Positions 29,270-39,310 are shown, numbered from the stretch's first letter. The stretch: 64,000 bases of DNA from Psychrobacter fulvigenes (GCF_904846155.1 NZ_CAJGZP010000001.1:2046001-2110000); one strand, 5' to 3'. A program made the numbers and translations. The notes: generated by a model not told the origin, from the sequence alone.

Positions 29270-29286
29270 ATTGACAATCAGTCAAT
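29270..29286. promoter_or_regulatory. Candidate BetI operator
   Basis: ATTGAC-aatca-GTCAAT, a perfect 6-bp dyad with 5-nt spacer, overlaps the promoter region upstream of betI. BetI sites in other bacteria are dyads of similar ATTGA-type half sites. The rest of the gap 29153-29650 shows only a terminator. Confidence 0.6.
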
Positions 29287-29563
29287 AATGTATATTAAAG
29301 AAACCATATGGTCGGTATTTTATAGAAGTAATCTAACAATGTACAGGTGAAAGACGATGACGCCTGCTTGGCTAATATAAAAGTAAGTTAGGTATGTCCG
29401 CCACAGCCAGATCTTTTTTGGATGATGTGTTTGTACTAGAAAACCTTTTTTTCATCTCATTTTGATATTATTAATGCTTTCAATAAGTTACGCAGGCCTG
29501 AATACTAAGTAGCAGCTTATGTTCATCTCATAGGAAACAGCAAAAATACCGGCACAGATGAAC

Positions 29564-29600
29564 GAAAAAAGCTACGATACAAACCTTCTGCATCGTAGCT
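29564..29600 (-). terminator. Terminator after the NADAR-like gene
   Basis: On the minus strand AGCTACGAT and ATCGTAGCT (9-bp stem, 13-nt loop) are followed by six T residues, 51 bp after the stop of the gene at 29651. Confidence 0.85.
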
Positions 29601-29650
29601 TCTAGAAAACTAACTAATCTCTTGTTACAAATTTAGAGCTGGTTGAGCTA

Positions 29651-30364
29651 TCAAAACCAACCTTCTTCTAACAGATGCTCTGTATTACTCAGTTTAAACT
29701 CAGTATGCAGATCATAAAACGTTCCTGGGTCTTCAACATTACCCAGTAACTCTCGTTTATTGAGCGCCACAAACATCGCCAGCGAATAAGCCGCACAATG
29801 AATAGACTTTTTTGGATTAAACGTAATATCAGTAAAGGCTTGATATTGCATGACTTCCTCGGCTAGCTGAGAGTTTTGCTTTAGCGCATTGATATACAGC
29901 CAATCGTAAAACGCAGTTAGCGGCTCAACACCCCACTCCACACCAAAATCATTGTAACCAACAAGCTGACCTGAGTCTTGTAAGCGCTCGTCTTTTTTGG
30001 CATGTCTTGGCGCGGCTGTCAGCAAGTCAGTATAGGGACCACCCTGCTCAAAAACCTTACTGGCCTGAAAGATGTTTTCGACACTATACTGCCCGCCGCT
30101 ATGCTCATCAGTGAGCTTTAAGCTGAGTGGACTCAGTAAAAAACTTAACTTATTACCTGACTTACTAGAGAGCTCTAAGACGTTATTAAAGCCATATTTC
30201 TTGCGAATGACTTGATGCAGGTCATTGATGGATTTTTTCTTTTGGCGACTGGCAAACCCCACATGGCGCTCAAACCTAACCATGTCCGTTTTTACCAGAT
30301 TGTCACTGTTGACTCTAGGCATAAATACGGGTTTTTGCTCTACAGCGTTTTTACTTTGTTCCAT
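29651..30364 (-). CDS. Conserved accessory protein, NADAR-like (function unassigned)
   Basis: A 237-residue cytosolic protein. The central block YSVENIFQASKVFEQGGPY (about 93-111) followed by DLLTAAPRHAKKDERLQ resembles the NADAR (YbiA) layout in which a Glu-x2/3-Gln-x2-Lys element is followed by P..AK...R. The C-terminal block FYDWLYINAL and FTDITFNPKKSIHCAAYSLA (about 152-205) is not in YbiA and defines a distinct family. NADAR proteins act on ADP-ribose adducts, sometimes as antitoxins to DarT-type ADP-ribosyltransferases. No toxin gene is next to it: betI is upstream of the terminator and an IS3 remnant lies on the other side. The family link is an inference from motif spacing. Confidence 0.45.
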   Translation of the reverse strand: MEQSKNAVEQKPVFMPRVNSDNLVKTDMVRFERHVGFASRQKKKSINDLHQVIRKKYGFNNVLELSSKSGNKLSFLLSPLSLKLTDEHSGGQYSVENIFQASKVFEQGGPYTDLLTAAPRHAKKDERLQDSGQLVGYNDFGVEWGVEPLTAFYDWLYINALKQNSQLAEEVMQYQAFTDITFNPKKSIHCAAYSLAMFVALNKRELLGNVEDPGTFYDLHTEFKLSNTEHLLEEGWF

Positions 30365-30558
30365 AATTTATAGTCTTTATTTCATAACGATGGGCATTAT
30401 ATCAATAGTTTTGTATAAATGCTCTTTGATAGCAGCTCTTGCATAAATAGCGTTTAAATAAACAGCCTTCTAAACACATTTCTATCTTATAATTAATGAT
30501 TAATCACAGTGAACTGCCTCGACGATATCTTAGACTGCTTCATTAGAGTCATGGCTTT

Positions 30559-30660
30559 TTATGTTTGAATCCAATTCACATAATATATAGATTTAAACTC
30601 AAAGGGTGATATATAACCAATCGTAAGATGCAGACGCTTCTCATTAAACCCACCTACCCA
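30559..30660 (-). mobile_element. IS3-family transposase (orfB) C-terminal remnant
   Basis: The minus strand reads YWVGGFNEKRLHLTIGYISP then FEFKSIYYVNWIQT and a stop at 30559, the conserved tail of IS3-type OrfB (FNxKRxHxxLGYxTPxEF). The upstream part of orfB is missing. The rest of the 612-bp gap 30365-30976 holds no gene I can support, only a terminator at its right end. Confidence 0.8.
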
Positions 30661-30901
30661 ATATTTAGTTGTAAACTCAGTACCTTTTAAATTCTACCAC
30701 CTGTTCAGCTAGTCTGGATAAAATATAGAAACAAACTTGGCAAACTAAGGATATTAACAGGAGCCTATCATGGCTAAGAAAATGAGAGCTATCGTAACAT
30801 AGCAAAACTGAACAACTTGACTAGGCGCCTTCATATGAAAAGGTCTTGCCGATAATTACACTGGCTTCAAACTTATTATTAATGCTTAAAAAAAGCAAAA
30901 T

Positions 30902-30936
30902 AAAAAAAGGCTCATAATTGTTTATGAGCCTTTTTA
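30902..30936 (-). terminator. Bidirectional terminator after the YeeE/YedE gene
   Basis: AAAAAGGCTCATAA and TTATGAGCCTTTTT form a near-perfect stem with a 3-nt loop, with T tracts on both strands, 41 bp after the minus-strand stop. Confidence 0.85.
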
Positions 30937-30976
30937 GACAGGAAATCTTTATCCCGATAATGACTGATGACTTATA

Positions 30977-32236
30977 TCAACAAACAGAATCATTGGATTT
31001 TGGCACTGATAGCCCAAAGAGTGGACGCAAGTACAATGCTAAGAAAGTTCCTACCATTGCGAGTATGCCCCATATATAACCGTGCAAGCTGAAGGAAGCA
31101 ATACCACCAAAGTAAGCGCCGATATTACAGCCAAATGCAAGACGTGCACCATACCCCATCATCAATCCACCAATCACAGAAGCAGCAAAATTGCCTGCCG
31201 TAATCTGCGTAAATTTGAATAAACCACCTGCGGCCGAAGCGATAAACGCACCAATGATAATGCCGATGTTCAGTACAGTCGTTGAATCTGTAAAAATAGA
31301 AGCATTAAGCGCGGCGGCGTTGGCCCCCTGCCAATAGCCCCAACTGGCTACATCAACACCCAAGCCGCTAGCAATTTTAGAACCCCATAGAGTAAAAGCT
31401 GAAGTAATACCCCAAGGCTGGCCACGCGTTAGTAGAGTCAGCGCATTCAGTAGTGCCAAAATAATCGCTGCTGCAAACAGTGGCCAAGAACCGCGGAAAA
31501 TACGTTTCCATCCAGCTTCAGAAGGTACGGGTGCCATTTTAGGTGCATTTCTTTTTTTCTCAATAATCAACGTCACCCACGCGATTAAACCGAACAACGC
31601 AAGCGATACTAACCAAGCGCCTGTATAACCAAGACCTGTAGAGGTCGCCAGTGAATAAGGTGCATAAGCTGGCATCTCTTCTGTCCAAAATGGCAGATGA
31701 CAAGCGCCAATTGTGGCTCCAATTATAAAGAAAATGAAAGTTATGAACATAACAGAACGCCCGCCTCCTACAGCGTAAAGCGTACCAGAAGCACAACCGC
31801 CACCCAGTTGCATACCAATACCGAAAACAAAAGCCCCGACCACTAAGCTAACGCCTAATGGTGATACATAGCCTGCAACCGGCCCACCAAAAATCGTGGT
31901 GCCATAGGCAAGGATGGGCGCGAATAGCGTTACAGCGACTGCTAACATTAACATATGTGAGCGCATAGCCTGGCCATTGCCTACCGACATCATACGTCTA
32001 AAGGCCGAGGTAAAACCAAAACGCGCATGAAAAAGGGTATAGCCTAACAAAAAGCCTATGCCGAGAAGCAGCGATTGTGATATATGCTGAGTATTAAGTA
32101 AATACATCAACAGCAGCACTCCTGCAATTGCGCCTCCTACTATTAATATTTTCTGCGGTGCATTTAAAGTAAGACTCTCTCTAACGATAGGATCTTTTGT
32201 ATCGTTCACGGGTTGAACTCTAGCAATAGTATTCAA
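30977..32236 (-). CDS. YeeE/YedE family sulfur-compound transporter
   Basis: A 419-residue integral membrane protein with two homologous halves and about ten membrane segments. The family Cys motifs are GMQLGGGCASGTLYAVGGG (about 142-160) and ARLAFGCNIGAYFGGIAS (about 363-380). YeeE/TsuA proteins move thiosulfate or related sulfur species inward by relay between conserved cysteines; the substrate here is not shown. It stands alone, with its terminator downstream and no TusA-like partner next to it. A gap of 279 bp upstream (32237-32515) has no other gene. Confidence 0.85.
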   Translation of the reverse strand: MNTIARVQPVNDTKDPIVRESLTLNAPQKILIVGGAIAGVLLLMYLLNTQHISQSLLLGIGFLLGYTLFHARFGFTSAFRRMMSVGNGQAMRSHMLMLAVAVTLFAPILAYGTTIFGGPVAGYVSPLGVSLVVGAFVFGIGMQLGGGCASGTLYAVGGGRSVMFITFIFFIIGATIGACHLPFWTEEMPAYAPYSLATSTGLGYTGAWLVSLALFGLIAWVTLIIEKKRNAPKMAPVPSEAGWKRIFRGSWPLFAAAIILALLNALTLLTRGQPWGITSAFTLWGSKIASGLGVDVASWGYWQGANAAALNASIFTDSTTVLNIGIIIGAFIASAAGGLFKFTQITAGNFAASVIGGLMMGYGARLAFGCNIGAYFGGIASFSLHGYIWGILAMVGTFLALYLRPLFGLSVPKSNDSVC

Positions 32237-32515
32237 GGAAATAACATCCTTCTCCGATTCATTTGATCAGATATGACTTTTATAAGATTTTATAGGGGAA
32301 TATTAAATGTGGATTTTTGGAGCTTGGCAGGGTTCTACAATGAGTAACCATCAACGCTACATATTAATCTTAATACCGTCAAAGTAAACATGAGAACACT
32401 AGAAAAATAAGAATTAGCATATGACAATATGGAATAAAAGAAGATTAGCTAATATGAGGCAGTGAGGTGAATATTTCGCAATTTCAACTATGCCTTCAAA
32501 CCTTTACATTTAACA

Positions 32516-33163
32516 CTAAGAAGGAAATATCACCACCTCATCGTCTTCCTGCCAAGGCTGATACTTCGTCATTACTTGCAAAAATATCGGATACTCCAGC
32601 CAGTGTTGTAGCCAACGCTGCAAGTTTGGATACGGCAAGTCGTAAAACACTTCGCGATCCACATGGGCGAATTGACGCACAAAAGGCATGATACCTATAT
32701 CCGCAATGGTCACTTTGTTCCCAAGTAAGTAGGAGTTTTTAGTTAGCAGCTCCTCTAAAGTCTGTAAAAACACTTCGCCGCGTTGTCGATACTCGGTTTG
32801 GGTCATTTCAGGATGACGATCAGCATACTTGTATCGATCCAGCCAATGTTTAAATTCATTATCGTTTTTATCGATCAGCGCATTGGCCTCATGCAAAACT
32901 TCAGCCGCAAGCAAGCCTTGCGGATCATTCTGCGCAAGCGCCCATGTCATTATTTCTCTACTCTCTTCAATCACTTTACCATCAGTAAGCTTTAGAACAG
33001 GCACAGTGCCTTTGGGGCTAATCGCTAACATCTGTGATGGCTTGTTCTTTAGTACTATTTCCCGCAGCTCTACTTGCTGCTCAGCAAACAAAATACCAAG
33101 CCTAGCACGCATGGCATAAGGACAGCGACGAAAAGAATACAAGAGAGGCAAGGAGGCAGTCAT
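32516..33163 (-). CDS. Glutathione S-transferase family protein
   Basis: A 215-residue soluble protein with a thioredoxin-like N-terminal domain, LYSFRRCPYAMRARL containing a CPYA active-site Cys, then SPKGTVPVLKL (cis-Pro) and IEESREIMTW (glutathione-binding Glu-Ser). The helical C-terminal domain has the N-capping box LLGNKVTIADIGIMPFVRQF. The Cys active site suggests a thiol transferase or dehalogenase-type GST rather than a classical conjugating enzyme. ATG 33163 is preferred over GTG 33175. It is monocistronic. Confidence 0.88.
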   Translation of the reverse strand: MTASLPLLYSFRRCPYAMRARLGILFAEQQVELREIVLKNKPSQMLAISPKGTVPVLKLTDGKVIEESREIMTWALAQNDPQGLLAAEVLHEANALIDKNDNEFKHWLDRYKYADRHPEMTQTEYRQRGEVFLQTLEELLTKNSYLLGNKVTIADIGIMPFVRQFAHVDREVFYDLPYPNLQRWLQHWLEYPIFLQVMTKYQPWQEDDEVVIFPS

Positions 33164-33198
33164 AATTTTTCTCACGATAAAATCAATAGGCTAACATA

Positions 33199-33240
33199 AA
33201 AAAAGACCTTACCTCTAAAACAGGTAAGGTCTTAGTTTTA
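33199..33240. terminator. Terminator after the atoE-like gene
   Basis: AAGACCTTACCT and AGGTAAGGTCTT form a perfect 12-bp stem with a 7-nt loop; A and T tracts flank it, so it may act on both strands between the atoE-like gene and the GST gene. Confidence 0.88.
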
Positions 33241-33261
33241 AGACTTACTGATAAAACTCAC

Positions 33262-34581
33262 TTATAGAAACAACAATCCCAGAGCAATCACTACGCCGCT
33301 GACAAGCAGTACGATGACACAAAATCCCATGATGTCTTTGGCTTTGAGTCCTGCAATTGCTAGCGCCGGCAATGCCCAGAACGGCTGAATCATGTTTGTC
33401 CAAGCATCGCCCCATGCCACCGCCATGGCCACTCGTGAAGGGTCACTACCCAGCATTTCCGCCGCTTCTAACATGATTGGCGCTTGCACTGCCCATTGCC
33501 CGCCCCCTGATGGGACAAAGAAGTTGACCAGTCCTGCACTCAAAAAGGCAAAAAGTGGCAACGTTTGCGCTGTCGAAACACTGACAAAGGCTTCTGACAT
33601 CACCCCAGCCAAACCAGACGCGGTCATCATACCCATAATGCCTGCATAAAACGGGAATTGGACGATAATACCGCCCGCGCCTTTGACGGCTTCTTGAATA
33701 GAAATTAGATAGTTGCGGGGCGTTCCATGAAATATGATGCCAAGGAATAAAAACATAAAGTTAACTAAATTTAGCGTTAAAGCAAAACCATTTTGTACAA
33801 AGTAATAAATAATAAAAGCAATGCCCAGTAGGCCTATAATCATTGACAAAATCCAGCTGTTTTCCAAACGCTCTGCTGGTGTCATATCTGATTTTGCTGG
33901 CAGCGCTTCGGCGGCAGGTTCTACTAGCAGCTTCGGATCTACCGTCACCGTATCTTCTTTTTTTGGCATCATCAGACGGTTTAATAACGGTACCACAATC
34001 ACCAATGCCGCAATGATGATTAAGTTATAGCCAGCAAAGATGGTGGCACTCGTTGGGATAACACCAATGGTATCAACGAACGGATGACCTTCTGTTGCAA
34101 TAGACAAAGGAATCGATCCAGAGAAGCCTGCATGCCAAATGATAAAACCAGAATAGGCACTGGCAATGAGCAAACGGTAATCGACGTTTTGTACCCGCTT
34201 TGCCAACTCTTTTGCAAATAACGCCCCGATAACCAGTCCAAAACCCCAGTTGATCCAGCTTGCTGCTAGAGACACTAGGGTTACCAATATAATCGCGCTA
34301 CCGGGCGAAGTTGCGAAACTGGCAAGCTTGCCAAGCCCCTTTTTAAATATCGGACTACTTGCTAGCACAAAGCCAGTGACCAACACCAATACCATTTGCA
34401 TCGAAAATGCCAGTAATGCCCAAAATCCATCACCCCAATACGCCACCATCTCTACAGGAGACGAGTCGGTTAACCCCAAACCCATTACAAAAATGACTAA
34501 AGTTAAAATAATGACAAATAAAAACGGATCTGGTAAATACTTTTCCATCAAACTATTCGAGAAGCGGGTAATTGCTTTCAT
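33262..34581 (-). CDS. atoE: Short-chain fatty acid transporter (AtoE family)
   Basis: A 439-residue membrane protein with about 12 hydrophobic segments. It starts with FSNSLMEKYLPDPFLFVIIL and contains SWINWGFGLVIGALFAKELA and FVPSGGGQWAVQAPIMLEA, the typical AtoE blocks (TIGR00366 group). The family imports short-chain fatty acids such as butyrate or acetoacetate. It is last in a beta-oxidation cluster on the same strand, 144 bp after the CoA-transferase gene, so uptake, activation and oxidation of short acids are encoded together. Confidence 0.9.
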   Translation of the reverse strand: MKAITRFSNSLMEKYLPDPFLFVIILTLVIFVMGLGLTDSSPVEMVAYWGDGFWALLAFSMQMVLVLVTGFVLASSPIFKKGLGKLASFATSPGSAIILVTLVSLAASWINWGFGLVIGALFAKELAKRVQNVDYRLLIASAYSGFIIWHAGFSGSIPLSIATEGHPFVDTIGVIPTSATIFAGYNLIIIAALVIVVPLLNRLMMPKKEDTVTVDPKLLVEPAAEALPAKSDMTPAERLENSWILSMIIGLLGIAFIIYYFVQNGFALTLNLVNFMFLFLGIIFHGTPRNYLISIQEAVKGAGGIIVQFPFYAGIMGMMTASGLAGVMSEAFVSVSTAQTLPLFAFLSAGLVNFFVPSGGGQWAVQAPIMLEAAEMLGSDPSRVAMAVAWGDAWTNMIQPFWALPALAIAGLKAKDIMGFCVIVLLVSGVVIALGLLFL

Positions 34582-34725
34582 TTTTAACTCCCTTTTTATT
34601 TAGATATTCCCTTAAATCCCAATGCTACCTCATTATGGCTTTTTATTGTTAATTATTCGGCAATAATACATCTGTCCGATGCTGTGCAGACTGTATTGTT
34701 CATAATAAGCATACTGAGCATGGAC

Positions 34726-35832
34726 TTACTCCACCAACTGCCACCCAGGCGTTGAGTAGTATTGGTCTTGATGAGCAAATAAAGGATGCGCTTTTGCTTC
34801 TTGTAGGCTAAGCACAGGGGTGACGCAAACATCAATGGATGCAAAGTGCTGCTGCCAATGGGCGAGTGGTTTACTGGAAAAGGTATCACTCACTGCCTTT
34901 GCTGCTGCTAGGCTCTCAGGGGAGTTGGGCATGACGCCAAGTTGCCAATGGCTCTCTTTTAACTCTGGCAGCTCCAACGCCTCGCACAGTCCTTGCCAAA
35001 ACTTTAGCTCCAATGATCCAACTGCCATATAGCGATTATCAAGGGTTCTGTACAAACGATAGCAAGGCAATAGCCCGCCCAAAAAATCAAGATGCGGTGG
35101 CGGTGTCTGTCCTGAAAAACTTTTGACCAGTGCGCCCGTTTCCTTTGGCATGACCAGATGCTGATATAAGCTATGGGTCATACTGACCGCAATATGTCGA
35201 CCCTTGCCTGTACGCTGAGCGGCAAACACTGCAGCGAGCAAGGCAATGACGGCAGTATCACTACCACCCGCTAAGTCTGCAAACTGCACATTGAGCATGG
35301 CCTGCTCACCGTTTGCTGTTTTTAGTTGATCAAGGACACCACTCATCGCCATAAAGTTAATATCATGGCCAGCTTTATGCGCCCAATCATGACTGGCTCG
35401 TGGGTGATTGATCGTACTTTCATCTATAGCACTCCCTTCTATTGCAGCGCTCTCATTGGCATCTTTAGCCGTCACGCCGTAGCCTGTAATCGACACCATC
35501 ACTAGCTTTGGATTAAGCGCATGCAGCGTCTTAGCACCTAGTCCCATACCTGCTAAAACACCAGGGCGAAAGCTATCGAGCATAACATCGGCATCTTTGA
35601 TATGCGCCTTAATAGCCGCAATGCCTTTGGGGTCGCGAAAGTCATGTTTTTCGGTAGCCTTGCCATGATTTAATGCGGCAAACAGCTCCCCAAAGGCTCG
35701 GGCAGGGTCGCCATTTTTCGGCTCAATCTTGATGATATCAGCGCCCAAATCAGCAAGCAGACGCGTGGCAAAAGGCCCTGGTAAGTTACGCGTCAAATCG
35801 ACCACTCGTAGTCCTTGTAAGCAGTCAGCCAT
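34726..35832 (-). CDS. CoA-transferase family III (CaiB/BaiF) protein
   Basis: About 368 residues. The N-terminal block LQGLRVVDLTRNLPGPFATR and LLADLGADIIKIEPKNGDPAR, then DSFRPGVLAGMGLGAKTLHA and VMVSITGYG, define the family, which comprises formyl-CoA-type transferases and alpha-methylacyl-CoA racemases. Within a beta-oxidation cluster a racemase of branched acyl-CoA or an acyl-CoA transferase is plausible; sequence alone does not decide. ATG 35832 gives the usual N-terminus; upstream in-frame ATGs (to 35895) would add a repetitive MTDLMTGLMTD stretch encoded by a 12-bp repeat that overlaps the end of the preceding gene. Confidence 0.85.
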   Translation of the reverse strand: MADCLQGLRVVDLTRNLPGPFATRLLADLGADIIKIEPKNGDPARAFGELFAALNHGKATEKHDFRDPKGIAAIKAHIKDADVMLDSFRPGVLAGMGLGAKTLHALNPKLVMVSITGYGVTAKDANESAAIEGSAIDESTINHPRASHDWAHKAGHDINFMAMSGVLDQLKTANGEQAMLNVQFADLAGGSDTAVIALLAAVFAAQRTGKGRHIAVSMTHSLYQHLVMPKETGALVKSFSGQTPPPHLDFLGGLLPCYRLYRTLDNRYMAVGSLELKFWQGLCEALELPELKESHWQLGVMPNSPESLAAAKAVSDTFSSKPLAHWQQHFASIDVCVTPVLSLQEAKAHPLFAHQDQYYSTPGWQLVE

Positions 35833-35872
35833 TGAGTTTATGATTGAATCAGTCATCAAGCCAGTCATTAAA

Positions 35873-38044
35873 TCAGTCATCAGAGAACACCTCACCTTTA
35901 GCCGCCATATCGAGCACTATTTGCGCTGGCTGAAAACGCTCGCCGTATTGCTCAGCAAGCTCACGACTACGGGCGATAAACGCCTCTAGCCCCATGGCAT
36001 TGATAAACTGGAGGGTACCGCCATGGTGCGGTGCAAAGCCCCAACCAAAGATGGCGCCAATATTGGCATCAGCGACAGAGCGCACAACATTTTCTTGATA
36101 GCATTTAGCCGACTCATTAGCTTGAATAAACATCAAGCGATCGATTAACTCTTGCTGTGATGGTTGCTGTGCGCTTGGTGGGTATAAATTCAGCAGCTCA
36201 GGCCACAAGTATTTATCACCCTCATCAGGATACTCATAAAAGCCTTTGCCGTTCTTTTTACCTTCGCGATTATGCGCTTTGACCAGTGTTTTGAGTATCT
36301 CGTATGAAGGACGCACAGATACGGGCTTACCTTCGGCTGCCATATCCAACTGCTGCTGTTCGCTCACGTGCAGCGCCAGACTGAGTGACACCTCGTCTTG
36401 TAATGCCAGTGGCGGCATCGGCATACCTGCCTTTAGACCAGCGACCTCGATACTGCGTGGATGCACACCCTCACCTAACATTGCCACGCCTTCAGACACA
36501 TAAGTACTAAAGACTCGTGAGGTATAAAAACCGCGACTGTCATTGACGACGATCGGTGTTTTGCCAATTTGCAGCACATAATCAAAGGCTTTTGCCAAGG
36601 TGGCATCATCGGTTTGCTCACCCATGATAATCTCAACCAGTGGCATCTTGTCGACTGGCGAAAAGAAATGCAGCCCGATAAATTGCTTTGGGCGCGTACT
36701 GGCTTGAGCCAATCCAGTGATAGGTAATGTCGAGGTATTAGACGCATAGACAGCCGACTCAGCAATTACCGCTTCACTTTGCTGGATACACTTGGCTTTG
36801 ATTTCGCGGTTTTCAAACACCGCTTCAATAACAAGGTCACAGTCTGCTAAGTCATCATAAGAGACGGTCGGCGTGATGCGATTTAGCAATGCCTGCTTTT
36901 TCTCTGCTGTCGCGCGCTGACGGCTAATGGCTTTATCCAAAATGGTGGCAGAATAATCTTTACCTTTTTCAGCACCTGCCAAATCGGTATCGAGCAGTAC
37001 CACCTCTATGCCCGCTTTGGCAGTGACATAGGCGATGCCCGCGCCCATCATGCCCGCCCCCAAGATGCCAACTTTTTTGGTTTTATAGCGCTCAAAGCCA
37101 TCAGGACGTGACTGACCTTTTTTGATACTGTTAAGCTGCGTCCAAAGGGTATTGATCATATTTTTAGATTCAGCAGACAACACACAAGCGGCAAAATAAC
37201 GAGACTCGAGCTCAAGGCCAGTATCGATATCTACAAGTCCGCCTTCAAACACAGAAGATAAGATATGAGTAATCGCTGGATAATTGCCGTGGGATTTTTG
37301 ATTGGCCATGGCGGGTGCCACAGAAAAAACTTGTACGTTTTTGGGATGGTTGCTATCGCCACCTGGAATTTTAAAGCCTTTTTTATCCCACGGCTGCTGC
37401 GCCTCAGGATTGGCTTTTATCCAGTCTTTGGCCTGCTGTAGCATATCTGCTTGATCAGTGGCAATGGCATCAATCAGACCGATGTCTTTAGCAGCATCTG
37501 GACGTAGCTCTTTACCTTGCGTCATGAGCTCAAGCGCCGCTTGAATACCAACCAAGCGCGGTAGGCGCTGAGTACCACCGCCACCTGGGAGCAAGCCTAA
37601 TTTGACTTCAGGCAGTCCCAATTTGGTTTTAGGAGCGTCAATAGCGATGCGATAATGACAGGCTAAGGCCAACTCCAAACCTCCACCCAGCGCTGTGCCA
37701 GTCATGGCTGCGACGACTGGCTTACCTGATGTTTCAAGTTTGCGTAAACTACCTTTGAGATCTTCGACCAACTCAAAGGCTTGCTCAGCGGTATCAATAT
37801 TAGCCAATTGGTCGATATCAGCGCCAACGACAAAGGTTTCTTTTGCTGACGTCAGGATCAAACCTTTGGCAGCCTCGTCATTGATAAAGCTATCGGTCAT
37901 CATAGCAAAGGCATCTGTAAAGCCATCACCGATGACGTTCATTTTGCGGTCGCTTTGGTCAATCGTGACAGTAATAATTCCATTATCAGATTCGGCAGAA
38001 AAGTGATTCAGTGCATTGATGGCATCTATGCTATTTGTGCTCAT
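35873..38044 (-). CDS. Bifunctional enoyl-CoA hydratase/3-hydroxyacyl-CoA dehydrogenase (FadB/FadJ type)
   Basis: A 723-residue fusion. The N-terminal hydratase/isomerase domain has VGADIDQLANI and TGTALGGGLELALACHYRIA (about 105-124), LPEVKLGLLPGGGGTQRLPR. The dehydrogenase domain starts near 335 with VGILGAGMMGAGIAYVTAKA (NAD binding), followed by SNTSTLPITGLA and GLHFFSPVDKMPLVEIIMG (catalytic His). The C-terminal helical domain ends with GWGFAPHHGGTLQFINAMG. It performs two consecutive steps of fatty acid beta-oxidation. It lies between the thiolase and the CoA-transferase gene; together they look like one operon. Confidence 0.93.
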   Translation of the reverse strand: MSTNSIDAINALNHFSAESDNGIITVTIDQSDRKMNVIGDGFTDAFAMMTDSFINDEAAKGLILTSAKETFVVGADIDQLANIDTAEQAFELVEDLKGSLRKLETSGKPVVAAMTGTALGGGLELALACHYRIAIDAPKTKLGLPEVKLGLLPGGGGTQRLPRLVGIQAALELMTQGKELRPDAAKDIGLIDAIATDQADMLQQAKDWIKANPEAQQPWDKKGFKIPGGDSNHPKNVQVFSVAPAMANQKSHGNYPAITHILSSVFEGGLVDIDTGLELESRYFAACVLSAESKNMINTLWTQLNSIKKGQSRPDGFERYKTKKVGILGAGMMGAGIAYVTAKAGIEVVLLDTDLAGAEKGKDYSATILDKAISRQRATAEKKQALLNRITPTVSYDDLADCDLVIEAVFENREIKAKCIQQSEAVIAESAVYASNTSTLPITGLAQASTRPKQFIGLHFFSPVDKMPLVEIIMGEQTDDATLAKAFDYVLQIGKTPIVVNDSRGFYTSRVFSTYVSEGVAMLGEGVHPRSIEVAGLKAGMPMPPLALQDEVSLSLALHVSEQQQLDMAAEGKPVSVRPSYEILKTLVKAHNREGKKNGKGFYEYPDEGDKYLWPELLNLYPPSAQQPSQQELIDRLMFIQANESAKCYQENVVRSVADANIGAIFGWGFAPHHGGTLQFINAMGLEAFIARSRELAEQYGERFQPAQIVLDMAAKGEVFSDD

Positions 38045-38101
38045 GTTAAGTCCTTTTAATATTATTCTACTTCGATATATTTCAATAAAAACTTATTAGC
38101 G

Positions 38102-39310
38102 CTACACGCGCTCAATGATGGTGGCAATCCCCATACCACCGCCGACGCATAAGGTTATCATCGCGGTTTTGAGATTGCGGCGTTCTAACTCATCAAGGAC
38201 GGTGGTCATCAGCATCGCGCCCGTGGCTCCAAGCGGATGACCCATCGCGATAGCGCCGCCGTTGACATTGACAATATCCAGCGAGATACCCAAGTCATCG
38301 GCAGTATTGAGTGGTATGGCAGCGAAAGCTTCATTAATCTCCCACAAATCGATATCGGAGGCTTGCATGCCCGCTTTTTTGAGGGCTTTTTGGCAGGCAG
38401 GCGTCGGCCCTGTCAGCATAATGGCTGGCTCTGAGCCAATGACGGCAGCCATGGTGATTTTGGCGCGGGGTTTTAGACCTGCTTTTTTACCAGCGGCAGC
38501 GCTACCAACCAAGCAAATCGCCGCACCATCGACAATGCCCGATGAGTTACCCGCATGATGCACATGATTGACGGCTTCGATGATGGTATATCTGTCTAAA
38601 ATCACACTATCGAAACCCATCTTGCCAAATTTAGCAAAAGAAGGGTTGAGAGCCGCTAACGCCTCGGTACTGGTATTCGGACGGATGGTTTCGTCTTTAT
38701 CCAATAACAACATGCCATTGATGTCAGCAACAGGGACAACGGACTTATCATAATAGCCCTGCTTCCAAGCGTGCGCGGCCCTTTGATGCGATTCAGTAGC
38801 AAACTCATCCACATCCCTGCGACTAAGGCCTTTTAATGTCGCTATAGTATCTGCACCAACCCCTTGCGGCACATAATGCGTCGCCTCATTGACCCGTGGA
38901 TCCATATACCAAGCACCGCCATCAGAGCCCATTGGCACGCGGCTCATAGATTCTACGCCGCCTGCGACTACCATATCCTCCATACCAGACATGACTTTGG
39001 CGGCAGCCAGATTGATAGATTCAAGGCCTGATGCGCAAAATCGAGATAAGGTAACGCCCGCCACACTTTGCGCCCAGCCCGCATCTATCACCGCGATACG
39101 CGCAATATCAGAACCTTGCTCACCGACGGGTGTTACGCAGCCAAGTACCACATCGTCAACTAGGCTAGTGTCTAAGTTATGGCGCTGCTGCATCTCCTTT
39201 AATAACGTACGTGTTAGCCAAATCGGTGATGCTTGATGCAAGGAGCCGTCCTTTTTGCCTCTACCACGCGGCGTGCGGATAGCATCATAAATATAAGCAG
39301 TCTCAGTCAT
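38102..39310 (-). CDS. Acetyl-CoA acetyltransferase (thiolase)
   Basis: About 402 residues. Thiolase landmarks are the nucleophile Cys in [17 protein letters not shown] (about 90), EINEAFAA (about 345), [15 protein letters not shown] (catalytic His) and [15 protein letters not shown] at the C-terminus. It cleaves 3-ketoacyl-CoA with CoA, completing beta-oxidation, and can also act as acetoacetyl-CoA thiolase. ATG 39310 ([21 protein letters not shown] start) is chosen; the longer frame to 39409 would add a non-homologous leader. Gap to the next gene is 57 bp. Confidence 0.92.
   Translation of the reverse strand: MTETAYIYDAIRTPRGRGKKDGSLHQASPIWLTRTLLKEMQQRHNLDTSLVDDVVLGCVTPVGEQGSDIARIAVIDAGWAQSVAGVTLSRFCASGLESINLAAAKVMSGMEDMVVAGGVESMSRVPMGSDGGAWYMDPRVNEATHYVPQGVGADTIATLKGLSRRDVDEFATESHQRAAHAWKQGYYDKSVVPVADINGMLLLDKDETIRPNTSTEALAALNPSFAKFGKMGFDSVILDRYTIIEAVNHVHHAGNSSGIVDGAAICLVGSAAAGKKAGLKPRAKITMAAVIGSEPAIMLTGPTPACQKALKKAGMQASDIDLWEINEAFAAIPLNTADDLGISLDIVNVNGGAIAMGHPLGATGAMLMTTVLDELERRNLKTAMITLCVGGGMGIATIIERV

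Noticed and set aside
30771-30803. ATG with good AGGAG spacing (MAKKMRAIVT)
   Set aside because: Ends after ten codons; at most the start of a dead IS orfA, with no continuing homology in any frame.
35832-35895. Longer start for the CoA-transferase (MRCSLMTDLMTGLMTD)
   Set aside because: The extension is made of short DNA repeats and overlaps the preceding gene; family members begin at the LQGLRVVDL block.
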